A stretch of DNA of 64,000 nucleotides from Leptodactylus fallax. Lineage: Eukaryota > Chordata > Amphibia > Anura > Leptodactylidae. The notes under the pieces were generated by a model. That model saw only the letters and a program-made list of their open reading frames with translations, was not told where the DNA came from and did no database searches. Shown piece by piece: positions 22,641 through 34,670 of this stretch. The stretch spans positions 1,704,001 through 1,768,000 of the forward strand of contig CAMRHE010000352.1 of NCBI GenBank assembly GCA_947044405.1. The letters run 5' to 3'. Each line of letters opens with the position of its first letter. Position 1 is the first letter of the stretch. A program made the position numbers and the translations under genes.

Positions 22641-23089
22641 TAAAGGAGTTCTCTTTGTATTAAATCTGCAATTTTCCCTAATTCCAATGGCTCTGAGAAA
22701 AATATGTCTAAGTTCACAATATTTTGTGTATTTTGTGATAAATTATACACTATATACCCATCAGCACCTCTCAGTAGTCTGATGTTATCCTACGGAAATC
22801 TGTTGGTTTTTTTTAAAGACCATACTGCCTTTTCATATATTCTACCAGTGGCTAATATTCACTATTGTGTACCATACTGGTTCTGGTAAATGACACACTG
22901 TAAGTATAACCAGCCCTGATATAGGAGATTACTAGACTATGTTTGGCTATTCAGGATTGACCAGCATAGACTGCATTTACAAGTGTTACAAAGAAAACAT
23001 TTCTAGCATCACAACTGTGAGAAATCTTAGCCCACTATGTTGGATGTCCTATTATATATTATGAGCTTGTGTATGTCTGCAAAGGGGTT

Positions 23090-24484
23090 CTGTACTATAT
23101 ACTGTTTGATTTTCAGAATTTTACTTTGCCTAATATATTCATCTTGGCAAAAGATTTGATGGCAGTAAGCCAAATATCTCAAATGCAGTCTTAGTTGAGA
23201 GAATAATAAGTATTATGTTTTACTGCTTTCGAATGATAATATAAAAATATAAAGAGTGTTATTGTCAAGTTCTTCTTTGAATCTCCAATACATTGATCAG
23301 AGACAGTTTCTATATATACAGTACATGGATGATACTAATGCTTTTATCGTGAAATGTTCATTACATCAACAGATGTAGATTTATAAATCTCATCTCATAA
23401 TATACAATGGACAGCTATTAGTACTGTCCATATATTCAGCATTCTTCAAATTATATACATTTCTTGTATTGAAATTGATGGTCTAAGGCTGGGTCCACAT
23501 TTGTATCGGAGTCTCTGTTGGAGACTCCATCACACAGACCACCAAAAATCAGCGAAGAAAAAAGTCCTGCATGGAGCACTTTTTTCTCTGCTACTTTAAG
23601 TTTCAAAATGGCAGACACCTGGCAGACCCCATTATAGTCAATGGGGTCGGCTGGTCTCCATGTGTAACCGCTGTTGTAAACGGTCTAGATCTCTGTCATT
23701 TGGGTCCCCCAACAGACCTGAACGAGTGAGAGCCCAGTGCTAGTGTGAACCTAGCCTAAGTTAGATCCTTTCATCTTAATAGATGTTACGTATAGCACAC
23801 ATCCCAATACGCTCACATAGTTCAGTATAGAATTACTGACTTTATAGTATTTCCAATTCATGAGACTACTGCCACATGTGTTCTACTCTACCCAGCTGTT
23901 GCCAGCTGGCTGTCTTACGAAGAGAAAAGAAGGGTTTTCATAAATCTATGATCTGCAATTTACATTTTCTCTAGGTAAAATACAGTCACCTAGCAACAGC
24001 ACCCTATCCTGGCCCTCCGACTTTTTAGCCTGCCCTTACTCTCAGAATTTCTCCAACTTATTCAATGTGGGTATAACCAATGAATCTGTGTATGACATTT
24101 CTTACTGTATGATCAACTAATGCACATAGAGCCACAATGACCCTCAACAAACAAAATTAATTTTGGTCACTGCTTTACCTAGTTTTCTTTCACTATGCAA
24201 GTTCCTGCATGCTATGGTGACTGTGTATAATTCTTACATACATTTTTATATAGATATACAATGGTTATTTAATATGAAACAGAGCTTGCTCACCATACTT
24301 ATTGTATGTAAATTGCAATAGTTTTGTCCCTTTCCATTATGTAACTAATCTCTCTGAGGCAGGGTTGGGCGGAGCTTCACCTGAAGGAAGCCCCACCCCA
24401 ATCACCTGAAGCAGTGATTACATGCATAGTAAAGGTTTTCACTTTTCAGACAGAATTTAAGAGGCAGTCACCTATATCCTAGAG
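23090..24484 (+). repeat. left arm of a long inverted duplication
   Basis: This region aligns, in reverse complement and in the same order, with pieces at 39522-39575, 38958-39118, 37191-37320, 27670-28325 and 26520-26814. Anchors include GATGGCAGTAAGCC, TACTGTCCATAT, CACCTAGCAACAGC, TGGTATAACC-type blocks, TTTCACTATGCAAGTTCCTG and TAGTTTTGTCCC. A MITE (23484-23760) is inserted in this arm. The arm continues past a hAT insertion at 26223-26265. No coding potential. Confidence 0.85.
23484..23760. mobile_element. MITE, PIF/Harbinger-like target
   Basis: The terminal repeats GGCTGGGTCCACA and TGTGAACCTAGCC are flanked by TAA(G) on both sides. The other arm of the inverted duplication (28141-28170, complement) reads GGTCTAAGTTAGAGC without the insert, a direct empty-site confirmation. 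It has no coding sequence. Confidence 0.85.
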
Positions 24485-24624
24485 CCGGATCTGTGGGACC
24501 ACGGCTTACACTGACTGCAGAGCGTGACCTCTGCCCTGATGCAGGCGTGATGACGTCATTCATCAGAACCTGCAGTCAGAAGAAGGAGGACGCTTGGCTG
24601 CTCTTTGTGGGACTTCAGGTAAGT

Positions 24625-26036
24625 ATCATATAATACTGTGTGGGGGGCCTACCGTGGAGCATATAATACTGTATGGCGGGCCCACTGTTGAGCATATTAT
24701 ACTGTGTGTGGGGGCCTACTGTGGAGCATATAATACTGTGTGGGGGCCTACTGTGGAGCATATAATACTGTGCGGGGGCCACTGTGGAGCATATAATACT
24801 ATGTGTGGGCCACTGTGGAGCATATAATACTGTGTGTGGGCCACTGCTGAGTATATAATACTATGTGGGAGCCACTGTGGAGAACATAATACTGTGTGGG
24901 GGCCCACTGTGCAGCATATAATACTGTGTGGGAGCCACTGTGGGCATATGATACTGAGTGGGTGTGAACCGAGAGCAAGGCAGGTGGTTTGGTCTCCGCA
25001 ACCAGAAATGAACGCACACGCGGTAGTTCAAGAAAAGAATATATATTTACTATAAGTTAATAAAGGCTATTTGAAGGTAAAATGACAGGGATAAAGACAA
25101 GCAAAATATACAATATAGCATGAACAATTTCAAGGCAAATTCTGCAATGGTTTCTACTTTTACTCTGTCCAATTCTGCAGTATGGACACTGAATGAACAA
25201 TATACTCAAAACTATCCCTAACTGACCCTGACATCACATTTGGGTGCACCCCCTTTTCCCCAGTGGTCCAGGTGGACCGCTTACAGTCCGTAGAAGCGCG
25301 CGGTGGGGCCCAAAGTCGTTCCTTTCTTTTATAGTGAAACGTCCTCTCCTCACTGTTATCAGGATCTTGGGAGAAATGAAGTCCTCTTTAACAGGGAAAC
25401 CCAATGAATGCAATGTAATCCAACAGCAGATTCCACTCAGCACACTGACAGTCCTGCCGAATCCATACACTGAGCTGGGATGTAAGCCGGGGTTTAGCAG
25501 GTGCTGTCCAGTACATCAACAGCACTGCGAGTCTCTATCTGTGGTATCCATATACACAGTCACAATGTCAGTCTCACTGATCAGCCACTGAGTACAGTTC
25601 CTTTCACGTGGACTCACTAGTCCTGTTGTCTCTTTACACTCTGTTTGTCTCTGGACCAAGATACAGCTTAGCTGTACAGAAAAATCTCCACACCAGTTCA
25701 ATACAACACTTGCTAAGATGGCTGCTGCTCTCTGTCTCGTCACTTCCTGCTTCTCTACTCACATTCTGTCTGCAGAACAGGCAAGCTGACATAAAAGGGG
25801 GGTGAGTCACTCCAGCATCATGTCACAATTACAATGGCTGCTGTCTTAAAGGAACAGAATCACAGAAATACATTCAACATTAACAGTTTATACAGACAAA
25901 TAAAGCTTAGGACAACATTGGCTGTCTCTTACATGGGGGCCATTCTGGTGCATATAATACCGTCTGGGGGCCACTTCAGAGTGCATTGTACTGTCTGGGG
26001 GCCACTGTGGAGTGCATTGTACTGTCTGGGGGCCCT
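24625..26036. repeat. minisatellite (about 30 bp), interrupted by an LTR
   Basis: Units of the form GGAGCATATAATACTGTG plus TGGGGGCCACTGT occupy 24625-24962 and continue at 25934-26036. The array lies in the hAT 24485-26222. The short frames here are array artefacts. Confidence 0.9.
24963..25933. mobile_element. solo LTR (971 bp)
   Basis: It starts TGTGAACCGAGAGC and ends GCTGTCTCTTACA, with TGGG on both sides (24959-24962 and 25934-25937), consistent with an LTR and a 4-bp duplication. On the minus strand CACTATAAAAGAAAGG (about 25320-25335) resembles a TATA box. On the plus strand AATAAA occurs near 25058 and 25898, so the orientation is uncertain. No internal retroviral genes are present, so this would be the product of LTR-LTR recombination. 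It splits a minisatellite cleanly. Confidence 0.7.
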
Positions 26037-26222
26037 TCACTATTTATACCACACAGTATCTGTTTTATAGCAGACATGTGATATTATTACAGGCTGTCAT
26101 AACATTGCACGGTTACTATAAAACAGATCCTGGTTAATTTACCGTGTTAAAACTTTGCAATAATTTAGTGGGTTTTGGGTTGCAGTTTGGGTTTTCGGTC
26201 TCTAAAAGGTTCGCCATCACTG

Positions 26223-26814
26223 CCCTAGAGAAAATGTAGTTTGCAGAACTCTTCTATAATTCAAACACCATGGACAGTACCACACAGGATCTCCACGAGG
26301 AGACAAAAACTGCTATCACTAGTTACTGCTAATAAAACATAGCTTGTGTGACACACCTATGTGATCATAGTGCAGCCTTGCTGGCTGTATATTTATGCTG
26401 TATAACATTATTTAAGAGACTATAAAGAGAAAAAGACAATTACACTGCCCCCCAGCAGCAATAGCTCAGTGCTTTAGCTGCCCATGTGCATCATGGGATT
26501 CATAGCAAAGTTCAGAGAAAGAAGAGTTTGCAGGAATCTATGACCTGTAAACTACATTTTCTCTAGGGAAAAGACAGCAGCCTAGCAACAGCATGGATAT
26601 AAATGACTACCTCCTAAATGTCATCTGAAAAGTGATTGAATGAATTACTGTGCATGTGATCACTACTTCAGATGAGTCCTGATTGGGGTGGGGATTCCCT
26701 CTGCTGAAGCTCCGCCTTGGCAGGGCCTCTCCTCTGAATGTTTGGAAATCGAGGGCTTAGTTACATAATAGACAAAAAAGGGACAAAACTATGGAAACTT
26801 CAGTATAAAAAGTG
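26223..26814. repeat. centre and inner right arm of the inverted duplication
   Basis: 26223-26265 completes the left arm (AAAATGTAGTTTGCAG, then ACTCTTCT). About 26270-26515 is the unpaired loop with no feature. 26520-26814 is the right arm (AGAGTTTGCAGGAATC, TTTTCTCTAGGGAAAA, CCTAGCAACAGC and the TGAAAAGTGATTGAATG block). Confidence 0.8.
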
Positions 26815-27619
26815 TACGCTCTACCCCGGACAATCAGATTAACTCCCAATTTCTACAGCTTCAAGCACAAAGTAAAGACACATCTTTTCAGATTGGCCTA
26901 TCACAACTCCTAATGTAAACCCTTCCACAGTTAGAATCCCTAAAACTAACCCTCCTCTGTTCACGCTCCCACATTACCTCACAGGATATGATGTTGTATC
27001 GGACTGTAACTTTATATGTCCAGGTACCATCTGCATAAAGGACACTGACTGGTGACGGCCCATACAGCTTTTTTGTGTGTAATGAAAGTAACCTCTATCA
27101 CAAAAATGTCTGGACCACTGTAAAAGCAATGCTACCTCCGATGTCACCCCAGGTACCTCTTGTGTCACCCCTCTACCTCATAGATTGTAAACTGGGCCCT
27201 CAATCCCATTGTGTGAATTGACTATTTCTCTCTAAGGGTCCATTCAGATCACGTTTTTAATATCAGTTTAAACAGATGCAAAAAAAAAAAACGATTAAAA
27301 AAAACGAACGACAAAACGGATGCAAAAGGATGCAAACAGATGGCTATCCGTGTCCATAGACATCAATGTTAAAAAAAAAACGGATCCCTTGCTGTTGTTT
27401 TTTTTTGGACGAACAAAAAAACGTAGTATACCATACTTTTGTGTCCGTCCAAAAAAATGGACAGCAATGGATCCGTCCATTATTGCATCCGTTTTTTGCA
27501 TCCGTTAAACTGATGTAAAAAATGTTATGTGAATGGCCCCTAATGTACCTTGTTGTCTGTACTTGAACCCTACATTTTGTAAAGTTCTGTGGAATATATT
27601 GGCGCTATATAAATAAAAT

Positions 27620-27662
<43 letters not shown>

Positions 27663-27669
27663 CATTATT
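26815..27669 (+). mobile_element. L2 LINE 3' fragment, split by a MITE
   Basis: It is 5'-truncated. The first bases encode a decayed L2 RT C-terminus (ISTASSTK..HIFSDWPI, comparable with the end of the RT at 56774). It ends in GGCGCTATATAAATAAAATG and an (ATT)n run (27618-27665). The flanks AAAGTG (26809-26814 and 27670-27675) are a probable 6-bp duplication, and the other arm lacks the insert. The 3' UTR matches the L2 at 56360-56770. Confidence 0.85.
27233..27543. mobile_element. MITE in the L2 3' UTR, TAA target
   Basis: The terminal repeats GGGTCCATTCAGATCACGTT and ATGTTATGTGAATGGCCCC are bounded by TAA (27233-27235 and 27541-27543). The interior contains alternating inverted ACGGAT/ATCCGT words and A or T runs. 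The L2 at 56360-56770 provides the unbroken 3' UTR for comparison. Confidence 0.85.
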
Positions 27670-28325
27670 AAAGTGAGTTTCCTCATGAGCAGGCTCAGTC
27701 TCATATTAAATGACCATTGTCATTATTATTAAAATGTTTCCATAGTGATAGTCCAAGAGTTATTCATAGTCAGCACACAGGAACTTGCAAAGTGAGAGAA
27801 AACTATTCAAAGCAGCAACTAAATTGCGTTTGTTTAGTCCACATTTCAATGTCATTGGTTATACCAACATTGCATAATTTTGAGCAATTCTGAGCGCAAG
27901 TGGAAGGGCCAGGATGGGACGCTGTTGCTAGGTGACTGTCTTTTCCCTAAAGAAAATGTAGTTTGTAGATCATAGATTTCTGCAAACTCTTGTTTTCTCT
28001 TCAGAAGACAGCCACTTAGGAACATCTGATGGGTAGAGTAGCGCACACAGTATTCTTATGAATTGGAGATACTATAATTCAGTAATTCCATATTGAGCTA
28101 TGCGAGCTTACTGGGATGGGTGCTTTACATCACAGTAATAGATGAAATGCTCTAACTTAGACCATTATCCGCCACACAAGAATTATATATACTTATATTC
28201 AACATCATAGAATATGTATTGTATATGGACAGTACCAATAGATGTTGTACTGTATATTATGACATGAGGTTCATATATCTATATATATTTGGATGATGAA
28301 ATGAACATTTCAGAATAAATGGATT
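27670..28325 (-). repeat. right arm of the inverted duplication, middle part
   Basis: The reverse complement matches 23340-24290 without its MITE: CACCTAGCAACAGCGTCCCA, TTCCAATTCATAAGA-type blocks and TACTGTCCATATACAA are shared. It is interrupted at 28325 by the hAT below and resumes at 37191. Confidence 0.85.
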
Positions 28326-28489
28326 CAGGGCTGAACTGAAGGTGCTGTGCTGCCAGATGCAAACTATAGAACTATAGTTCCCTCCCCCCTCCAAAAAAAC
28401 AAACAAACAAAAAACCCAACCTGGCTATCTTTGTTTGTGTGATGGGACACCCTACGTAGGACATCCCCCCCCCCATTGCCAGATCAAAA

Positions 28490-28982
28490 AAATCCCCTTA
28501 ATTGGCCCCCACATTGTATAACATCTCAGTTTCTTTGGCCCCCACATGATGTACAAACCCCCTTTTTTTGTTCCACCACACAATACATGACCCCCTTTTT
28601 CTGGCCCCCCCACAAGGTATATGACCCACTTTTTCTGGCCCACTACATGGTATATGACCCCCCTTTTTTTGCCCCCTACAGCATATGACCCTGCTTTTAA
28701 TGGCCCCCATAGTATATGACCCCTTTCTTATGCCACACCCATAGTATATGACACCCTTTTTTGCCCCCCACACAGTATATGGCCCCTTTTTTTACCCTCA
28801 CAACACAATATACGATCCCCCTTTTTATGGCCCCGAAACAGTTTATGATCCCTTTTATACCCCAAACACAGTATACAACCACTTTTTATAGTGCACACAC
28901 AGTATATGACCCCCTTTTTTACACCCCCCCACACATGGGTTAGGACCCCCTTTTAATAGCCCACACACAATATATGACCCCC
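28490..28982. repeat. minisatellite in the outer hAT
   Basis: Units of about 30 bp of the type GGCCCCCATAGTATATGACC plus CCCTTTTTTAT. The DIRS insertion cuts the array at 28983; related CACCCC/TTTAGGACCCC sequence resumes at 36929-36975. Overlapping short frames on both strands are artefacts. Confidence 0.85.
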
Positions 28983-29929
28983 TTTTTCTCAAATGCCCTC
29001 TATGACAGCACCACAGGAGGTTGTATCTCCACCAGTGGAGACAGGACAGCACACAGCACACAGTGGGACAGACAAAAAGCACACAAGAGGTTAAATAGTC
29101 CCTCCCCCTTCCTCCCTCTTCAGTGTTTTTCCTGTCCCTATTAGGGGCAGACAAGAGGTTTTTGTGTGTGTTCTTACATGACAGAGTGGGGTCCAGTGCA
29201 GCTGTCCCTGCAGTTCTGCGCCGTTTCTCCTCGTACTCTCGGAAGTACCGTCTCTTCCTGGGCCATCCTGGTGAAGTGGAGATGAGTAGTGCAGGCCTCG
29301 GACCTTCCTTGGAAGCTCCCTAGTCTGTAGTGTCTCCTGCCCGCTTGCCGGAGCCTGCTTCCATGCTGGGATGCACGCCAACGTCATTTCCAGTTTCAGG
29401 GAAAAGGCGCCAAAAGGAGGAAATTTTAAAAGTTTGGCGTCCTCAAGGAGCTAGTGGACCAGAGACAATCCTATTTGTGGAATGGAGTACACAGGTCATC
29501 GGAGGCGGTTAAAAAAACCTCACAAGAGGTTTTCTTCTCAAGGTAGGACCAGGGCCGGCGTTAGGGGGGGGGGCAAACTGGGCAATTGCCCAGGGCCCCG
29601 TCCCCAAAGGGGCCCCGGGATCCGAAACCTGATGACTCCAGATCCCGGAGTCAGGCCCGGCCAAATCAATAACCGAAAGGGACCGCAGGGCCCCTTTCCG
29701 AGGTGAGTAAAAATAACAAACATTTTTACTCACCTGTCCTGGCGTCCGACGTCATCTTCTGGCGTCCCGGACATCACCGCTGAGGCCAGGTCTCAGCCTT
29801 AGCGATCACGTGGGGCGTGCTGACAGCATGCCTCACGTAATCGCTGAGGCCCAATCACAGGCCTCAGCGATGACGTCCACAACGCGTGATGTCAGCCGCA
29901 GAAAAGAGGAAGCCGGCGGGGATAGCGGA

Positions 29930-30560
29930 GCAGGCCCTCTGGGGAGCATATTATACTATGGGGCACTGTGGAGCTTTATACTGGGGGAAGGGACAGTGTG
30001 GGGAGCCTGTTATACTGTGTGGGGCCACTGTGGAGTGTATTATATTGTGTGGGGCTTTTCGAGAGCATATGATACTCTGTGGGGCCATTGTAGAGCATTA
30101 TACTGGGGGGGGACTGTGGGGAACATATTATACTGTAGGGGACCACTGTGGAGCATTATACTGGGGGAACCCCTCTGGGGAGTATATTATACTGTGTGGA
30201 GGTCATTATGGAGCATGTTATACTGTGTTAGGCCACTGGAGCATTATACTGGGGGGGGCATTGTGGGGTGCATATTATACTGTATGGAGCATATTATATT
30301 GTGTGGGGCTGCTGGGGAACATATTGCACTGTCTGGGGCCACTAAGGGGTAGTATACTGTGTGGGCCACTGTGGAGTATTATACTGTGTGGAGCCTTACA
30401 TACCATGTGGGGCCACTATGGGGGGCTCAGGGGAGCATTTTATACTGTGTGGGGTCACTGTGGAGCATTATATACCATGTTGGGAAACTGGAGGGCTCAG
30501 GAGAGCATTTTATACTGTGGAACATTATATACCATGTGGAGCATTATGCTGTGGGGAAGG
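29930..30560. repeat. minisatellite, GGAGCATTATACTGTGTGGG type
   Basis: About 20 imperfect units of 28-33 bp with the core GGAGCATATTATACTGTGTG followed by GGGCCACTGT. It has the same core as the arrays at 24625 and, inverted, 13471 and 61411. Confidence 0.92.
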
Positions 30561-30894
30561 GGGCTCACAATTCCTGCTGGCAGCCCTGTGTGCTATGTCT
30601 GCATCACAGCTCCCTCACTATAATCTTGCACATACGTGTAGTGCCCCATGGCCATGTCATTCCCCATATAGTACTGTGCATGAGCTCGCCATGGAGTTAT
30701 TGGGGCCTGCACAGTACTATAGGGGCTGACTATACTGGGAACATATTCAGTAACACCGGATAGTCAGCACATATGTAAGACTTCAGTGAAGGAGCCATAA
30801 TGTAGGCTATTAGCAGGAAGCTGTTGGGTGGGGCTCCAGAACAAAATTCTCTGGTGGGCCTAAGGCCCTTCAGTCTGACACTGTATAACGGAGA

Positions 30895-31260
30895 ACTATT
30901 ATATATAAGGGTGGGTTACTATATATAATTGGGAAACTTAAGTATGAGGGGGGCTATTATAAGGGGGAACTATTATTTAAAAGATGGGCTATTATTTATA
31001 AGGGGGGAACTTTTTATAAGGGGGGTATAATTGTTAAGTGGGTTTATTTATAAAGGGGGCTATTAGTGATAATGGGGACTATTATTTATAAGGGTAACTA
31101 TTATTTATGAGGGGGCTATTATTTATAAGGGAGCAGTATTATTTTTACAGTGTGTCTGTTACTGGTAAGGGGGAATATTACTGATACAGGGCACTATTTA
31201 TTATTTATAAGGGAGCTATTACTGATAAAGGTGTAATATTATTTATAAGGAGGTGCTATA
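30895..31260. repeat. tandem array of about 23-bp CTATTATTTATAAGGGGG units
   Basis: At least ten imperfect units (CTATTATTTATAAGGGGG, CTATTAGTGATAATGGGG and similar). It lies beside the 30-bp array in the same hAT but differs in sequence. Confidence 0.8.
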
Positions 31261-31499
31261 ATAACTGATGACTGGGTGCAAAAATCTATTAGGTGGTACA
31301 AAGGTGCTCATTGTGTGTGGTAAAATGGGGCTTGTTATTACTTTGTGTTGACAGAAAGGAGGTGTTATTATAGGGGTTGTCACTGGAAGACGATGGTGTT
31401 GTTTGCATGTCAGCATTTGGGGCCCTGCTTTTAATTTTGCTCAGGGCCCCACTTTGTCTAAAACCGGCCCTGGGTAGGACCATCTGTGTCTGTTTGTCA

Positions 31500-32270
31500 T
31501 AATGCCTGGAGATGAGACCTCTAGAGTGGCTTATGAGCCTGGCATTGCCCTAGCCCCAGTAATCTGGTAATGGGTTGTTACATGGTATGTTTATTGGGGC
31601 TCTTACTTCCCTTTATTGTCATGTATTTGTTTGGGAAAAGGAAGCTAAAGATGTATCTTCAAATCTAAGAATCTGGTTGTACTTAAAAAATGTGCCACCT
31701 GTGGGAAAAAGTTTTCTTCCACTTTTAAAAAAATCTTATGTCAGTCTTGCAATGAAAAAATAATTAAAGAGGAACAGCTGCCATTAATGGAAGAAATTAA
31801 AGGGATGGTTCGGCACGAAATCCAATCCTCCCTAACTTCTTTCCCATACCTTTTCCTCTTCTGAACTACAACCTGCAGCTAAGGAAGGAAATTAATTACA
31901 GAATCAGATTCGGACAATAGGGATGTTTACATCCCAGCTGTGTCTGAAGATTTCCTTGAGGAAGGGGGAGTTACCCGGGGGCTCTTCAGATATTCAGGCT
32001 AGAATATACTACTTCTCATCTGAATTTACTCTGGAACTTCTTTCTGCTGTGAGAAACACCATGAATATAGAAGAAGTTCAGGGTAAGCGAACTGTTCAAG
32101 ATGAAATGTTTGCAGGGCTTAGACCAAAGGAAAAATTTGTATTTCCCATTCACGAGAATTCAGGGGGTCTAATTCAGGATGAGTGGTTACATCCAGAGAA
32201 AAGGCTGTGTCTGTCACAGGAAATTAAGGATAGGTTTCCTTTGGATGAGCCTAAGATCAAAAGTTAGGCT
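31500..32270 (+). pseudogene. DIRS gag-like ORF remnant
   Basis: An open segment at 31923-32267 contains QDEMFAGLRPKEKFVFPIHE and IQDEWLHPEKR, which match the pattern of the first ORF of vertebrate DIRS elements (nucleocapsid-like by position). Upstream, CVKNVPPVGKSF-type and cysteine-containing words at 31680-31750 lie in other frames. The function of this protein is inferred only from its position before RT. Confidence 0.6.
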
Positions 32271-32879
32271 AACAAAAAAAAAATAAAAAATTGATATATA
32301 GGTTGCTAAAGTGGGGAAAAAGACAACGTTTCTCTGACCCGCTAGACATGGGAGCTGACAGCCTCCTTAAGAAAGCCTGGGAGTGGTCCTTAACCCGGTT
32401 ACAGGTTAACATTGGTTCAATTTGTGTGGCAAGGTCTATCTATAGATAGCTAGACCAACTTGAAATTCATCTCAGAGAAGGAACCTCAAGGGAAGATATC
32501 TTGTACTCCATTCCTCTACTATAGACGGCCACTGGCTTCCTAGCAGACGCGTCGGCAGAGTCGGTGAGGATTGCCTCTAGATCTGAGGTCCTCTCAAATA
32601 CAACTCTCTGCGCAGAAAATGTGGGCCAGTGACCCAATATCTAAAACATCTTGAATATTAAACCAAGGGTAAAACAGGGAAATGGGGGGGGGGGCAAAGA
32701 AGATTGAAAGAAGAAGATATCTTCTTTAACCCCAATAAACAATCCCAAGACAAACAATGATGCCAGGAAGGTTGGGGGTAGGTCGTCCAGGTACCCTGGA
32801 AAGAAATAACATCCAACCAGTACATCCTGAATTCTATAACTAACTGCCTCAAATAGAATTTTCAACCTATCCCGCCGAA

Positions 32880-34670
32880 AGGGTAGTGATTACTTCCATA
32901 CCATCTCCTATTCTTCTCCTGGCTCTGACTGAGGGTGTCCAGAAACTTCTGGTCATGGAAGTAATTTGTCCTGTTTCCCCCTTAGAGATAAGGAAAGGTC
33001 ATATCTGTTATGGTAAAAAACCAAGCGGGTCATACAGAATAATTTTAACTTAAAACCATTAACAAATATATGGTTTATTGTCGATTCAAGATGGAATCGA
33101 TAAGATCCACAATTTCCCTGGTAGGGAAGGATCATTTCATGGCCACCATCGATCTTGAGGATGCGTACTATCACATCCCTATTCATCTTGTCTCCCAAAA
33201 ATTTTTAAGATTTGCAGTCCAGCATGGGGGGGGGGGGGGACACTCGATTTCCAGCTAAAGACCCTCCCCTTTCGAATATCATCTGCCCCAAGGATATTTA
33301 CAAAGGTGATGGCGGAATTAGTATCCTTCCTAAGGAAACACAATCTGTTGGTGGTCCCTTATCTAGATGACTTCTTAGTGGTAGCCCAATCTTATTCTCT
33401 TCTCCAAAATCAGGTTCAGATAGCATGTCAGACTACAAAAATAGGATGGATCATAAATTAGGAAAAATCCAACATAGTACTAAAGGTATCGCAAGATATT
33501 TCTGGGTATCCTGCTTGATTTCCATCTGCAGATGCCTTTTCTTCCCCCAGACAAGATAGTGGCTCTAATATCCAAAGTCACAGTCTTTCAGAGGAAGACA
33601 AAAAAATCCATAAGAGAAGCAATGTCAGTACTGGGGTCAATGACCTCCTGTATCCAGGCAGTACCCTGGACTCAGGCTCATTCATGAAATCTCCAATCCC
33701 TGATACTATCAAACTGGGACAAGAATCAGCTGTCATTAGACAAGATCTATGTGTCTGACAATGTGAAAGCCTCCCTTCAATGGGCGTAGCAGAGCTCAAA
33801 TCTACAACAGGGAATCCCTTGAAACCCCTTCTCCAGTAATTCAAATTACTACAGATGCACGCAGCTCAGGTTGGGGAGCAATTCTCTCTCAGGAAACATT
33901 AGGGGGGGTATAGCCTTCAGATCTCCGCAGCCATTCCTCGAATGTCCTGGAGATAAGGGCAGTATGGGAGGCCCCTTATAAGCAGCCAGACCATTGATAA
34001 AAGACTCATATGTCAGGATATTGTTTGACAACATGACCACAGTAGCATTTCTGCGCTACTTCATGTCGGAATCTTCAAGCTCTCTCAGCACAAATATTCT
34101 CCTGGGCAGAGACACCTAAAATCCATTTCGGCTCTCCATCTAACGGGATTTTCAAACTGCCAAGCGGATTTTCTGAGACTGGCGACTAAAGACAGAAATA
34201 TTCCAGCAGGTTGTAAGATTTAGGGGACTCCAGAAGTGGACCTATTTGCCATTCGTCAAATACAAAAGTTCCTCAGTTTTTTTTCACTCAACCTGTGAAA
34301 ATCTTGTCTACGGGTAGATGCCCTTTCCCACAATTGGGAGTTCATCCTGGCATATGCTTTCCCTCCAATTCCTTTACTTCCAAGCGTTTTACAGAAGATC
34401 ATCAGGGGAATCTGAAGATCATTCTAATAGCCCGTTATGGACCAAAAGAGCATGGTTTGGGCTTCTAAACAATCTCAATATAGCAGATCCGATGGTGCTT
34501 CTGTTAGTTCCAGACCTTCTACATCAGGGACCAATATTTCATCCAGATCCTCAAAAACTCCAGTTTGCAGCCTGGCTTCTGAAATCTCCATTCTGAAATC
34601 AAGAGGACTGTCTGAGTTGGTTATTCAAAGCTTGCAGGCTGGAGGGGGGGGGGGGAGTTTCCCATAATAT
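32880..34670 (+). pseudogene. DIRS reverse transcriptase / RNase H, decayed
   Basis: The RT core is clear at 33070-33260: TISLVGKDHFMATIDLEDAY followed by HIPIHLVSQKFLRFAV. A YLDDFLVVA motif (catalytic Asp pair) follows near 33360. RNase H-like words lie further on (ITTDAR at about 33850, then LLATKDRNIPAGC-type and PEVDLFA near 34220). There are more than ten stops or shifts and a G run at 33226. The second half is duplicated exactly 900 bp downstream. Confidence 0.85.

Larger units (their letters stand above)
24485..26222. mobile_element. hAT element with minisatellite, split by a solo LTR
   Basis: The right end, complement CAGTGATGGCGAACCTTTT, is a typical hAT terminus. The left end CCGGATCTG is degraded. 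The flanks TCCTAGAG (24477-24484) and CCCTAGAG (26223-26230) are an 8-bp duplication with one change. The opposite arm (26555-26575, complement) shows CTTTTCCCTAGAGAAAATG uninterrupted. Inside are GGTAAGTATC (24618), a minisatellite and the LTR at 24963-25933. No transposase. Confidence 0.8.
29550..31472. mobile_element. hAT element in the DIRS 5' region, with two tandem arrays
   Basis: The ends CAGGGCCGGCGTTAG and AAACCGGCCCTG have exact 8-bp duplications GGTAGGAC (29542-29549 and 31473-31480). The interior has a hairpin built on GGTGAGTAAAAAT (29702-29734), a 30-bp minisatellite (29930-30560) and a second array of GGGGGCTATTATTTATAA-like units (30895-31260). No transposase. The long frames at 29810-30763 read through the array in three frames and are not proteins. 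Confidence 0.92.

Noticed and set aside
28452..28943. Minus-strand frames of 60-91 codons
   Set aside because: Translations of a G/T-rich minisatellite; no start context or domain.
29810..30763. Overlapping open frames of 122-245 codons on the plus strand
   Set aside because: All three frames are open because the 30-bp minisatellite units rarely contain stops. The proteins are repeats of each other's units with no domain.
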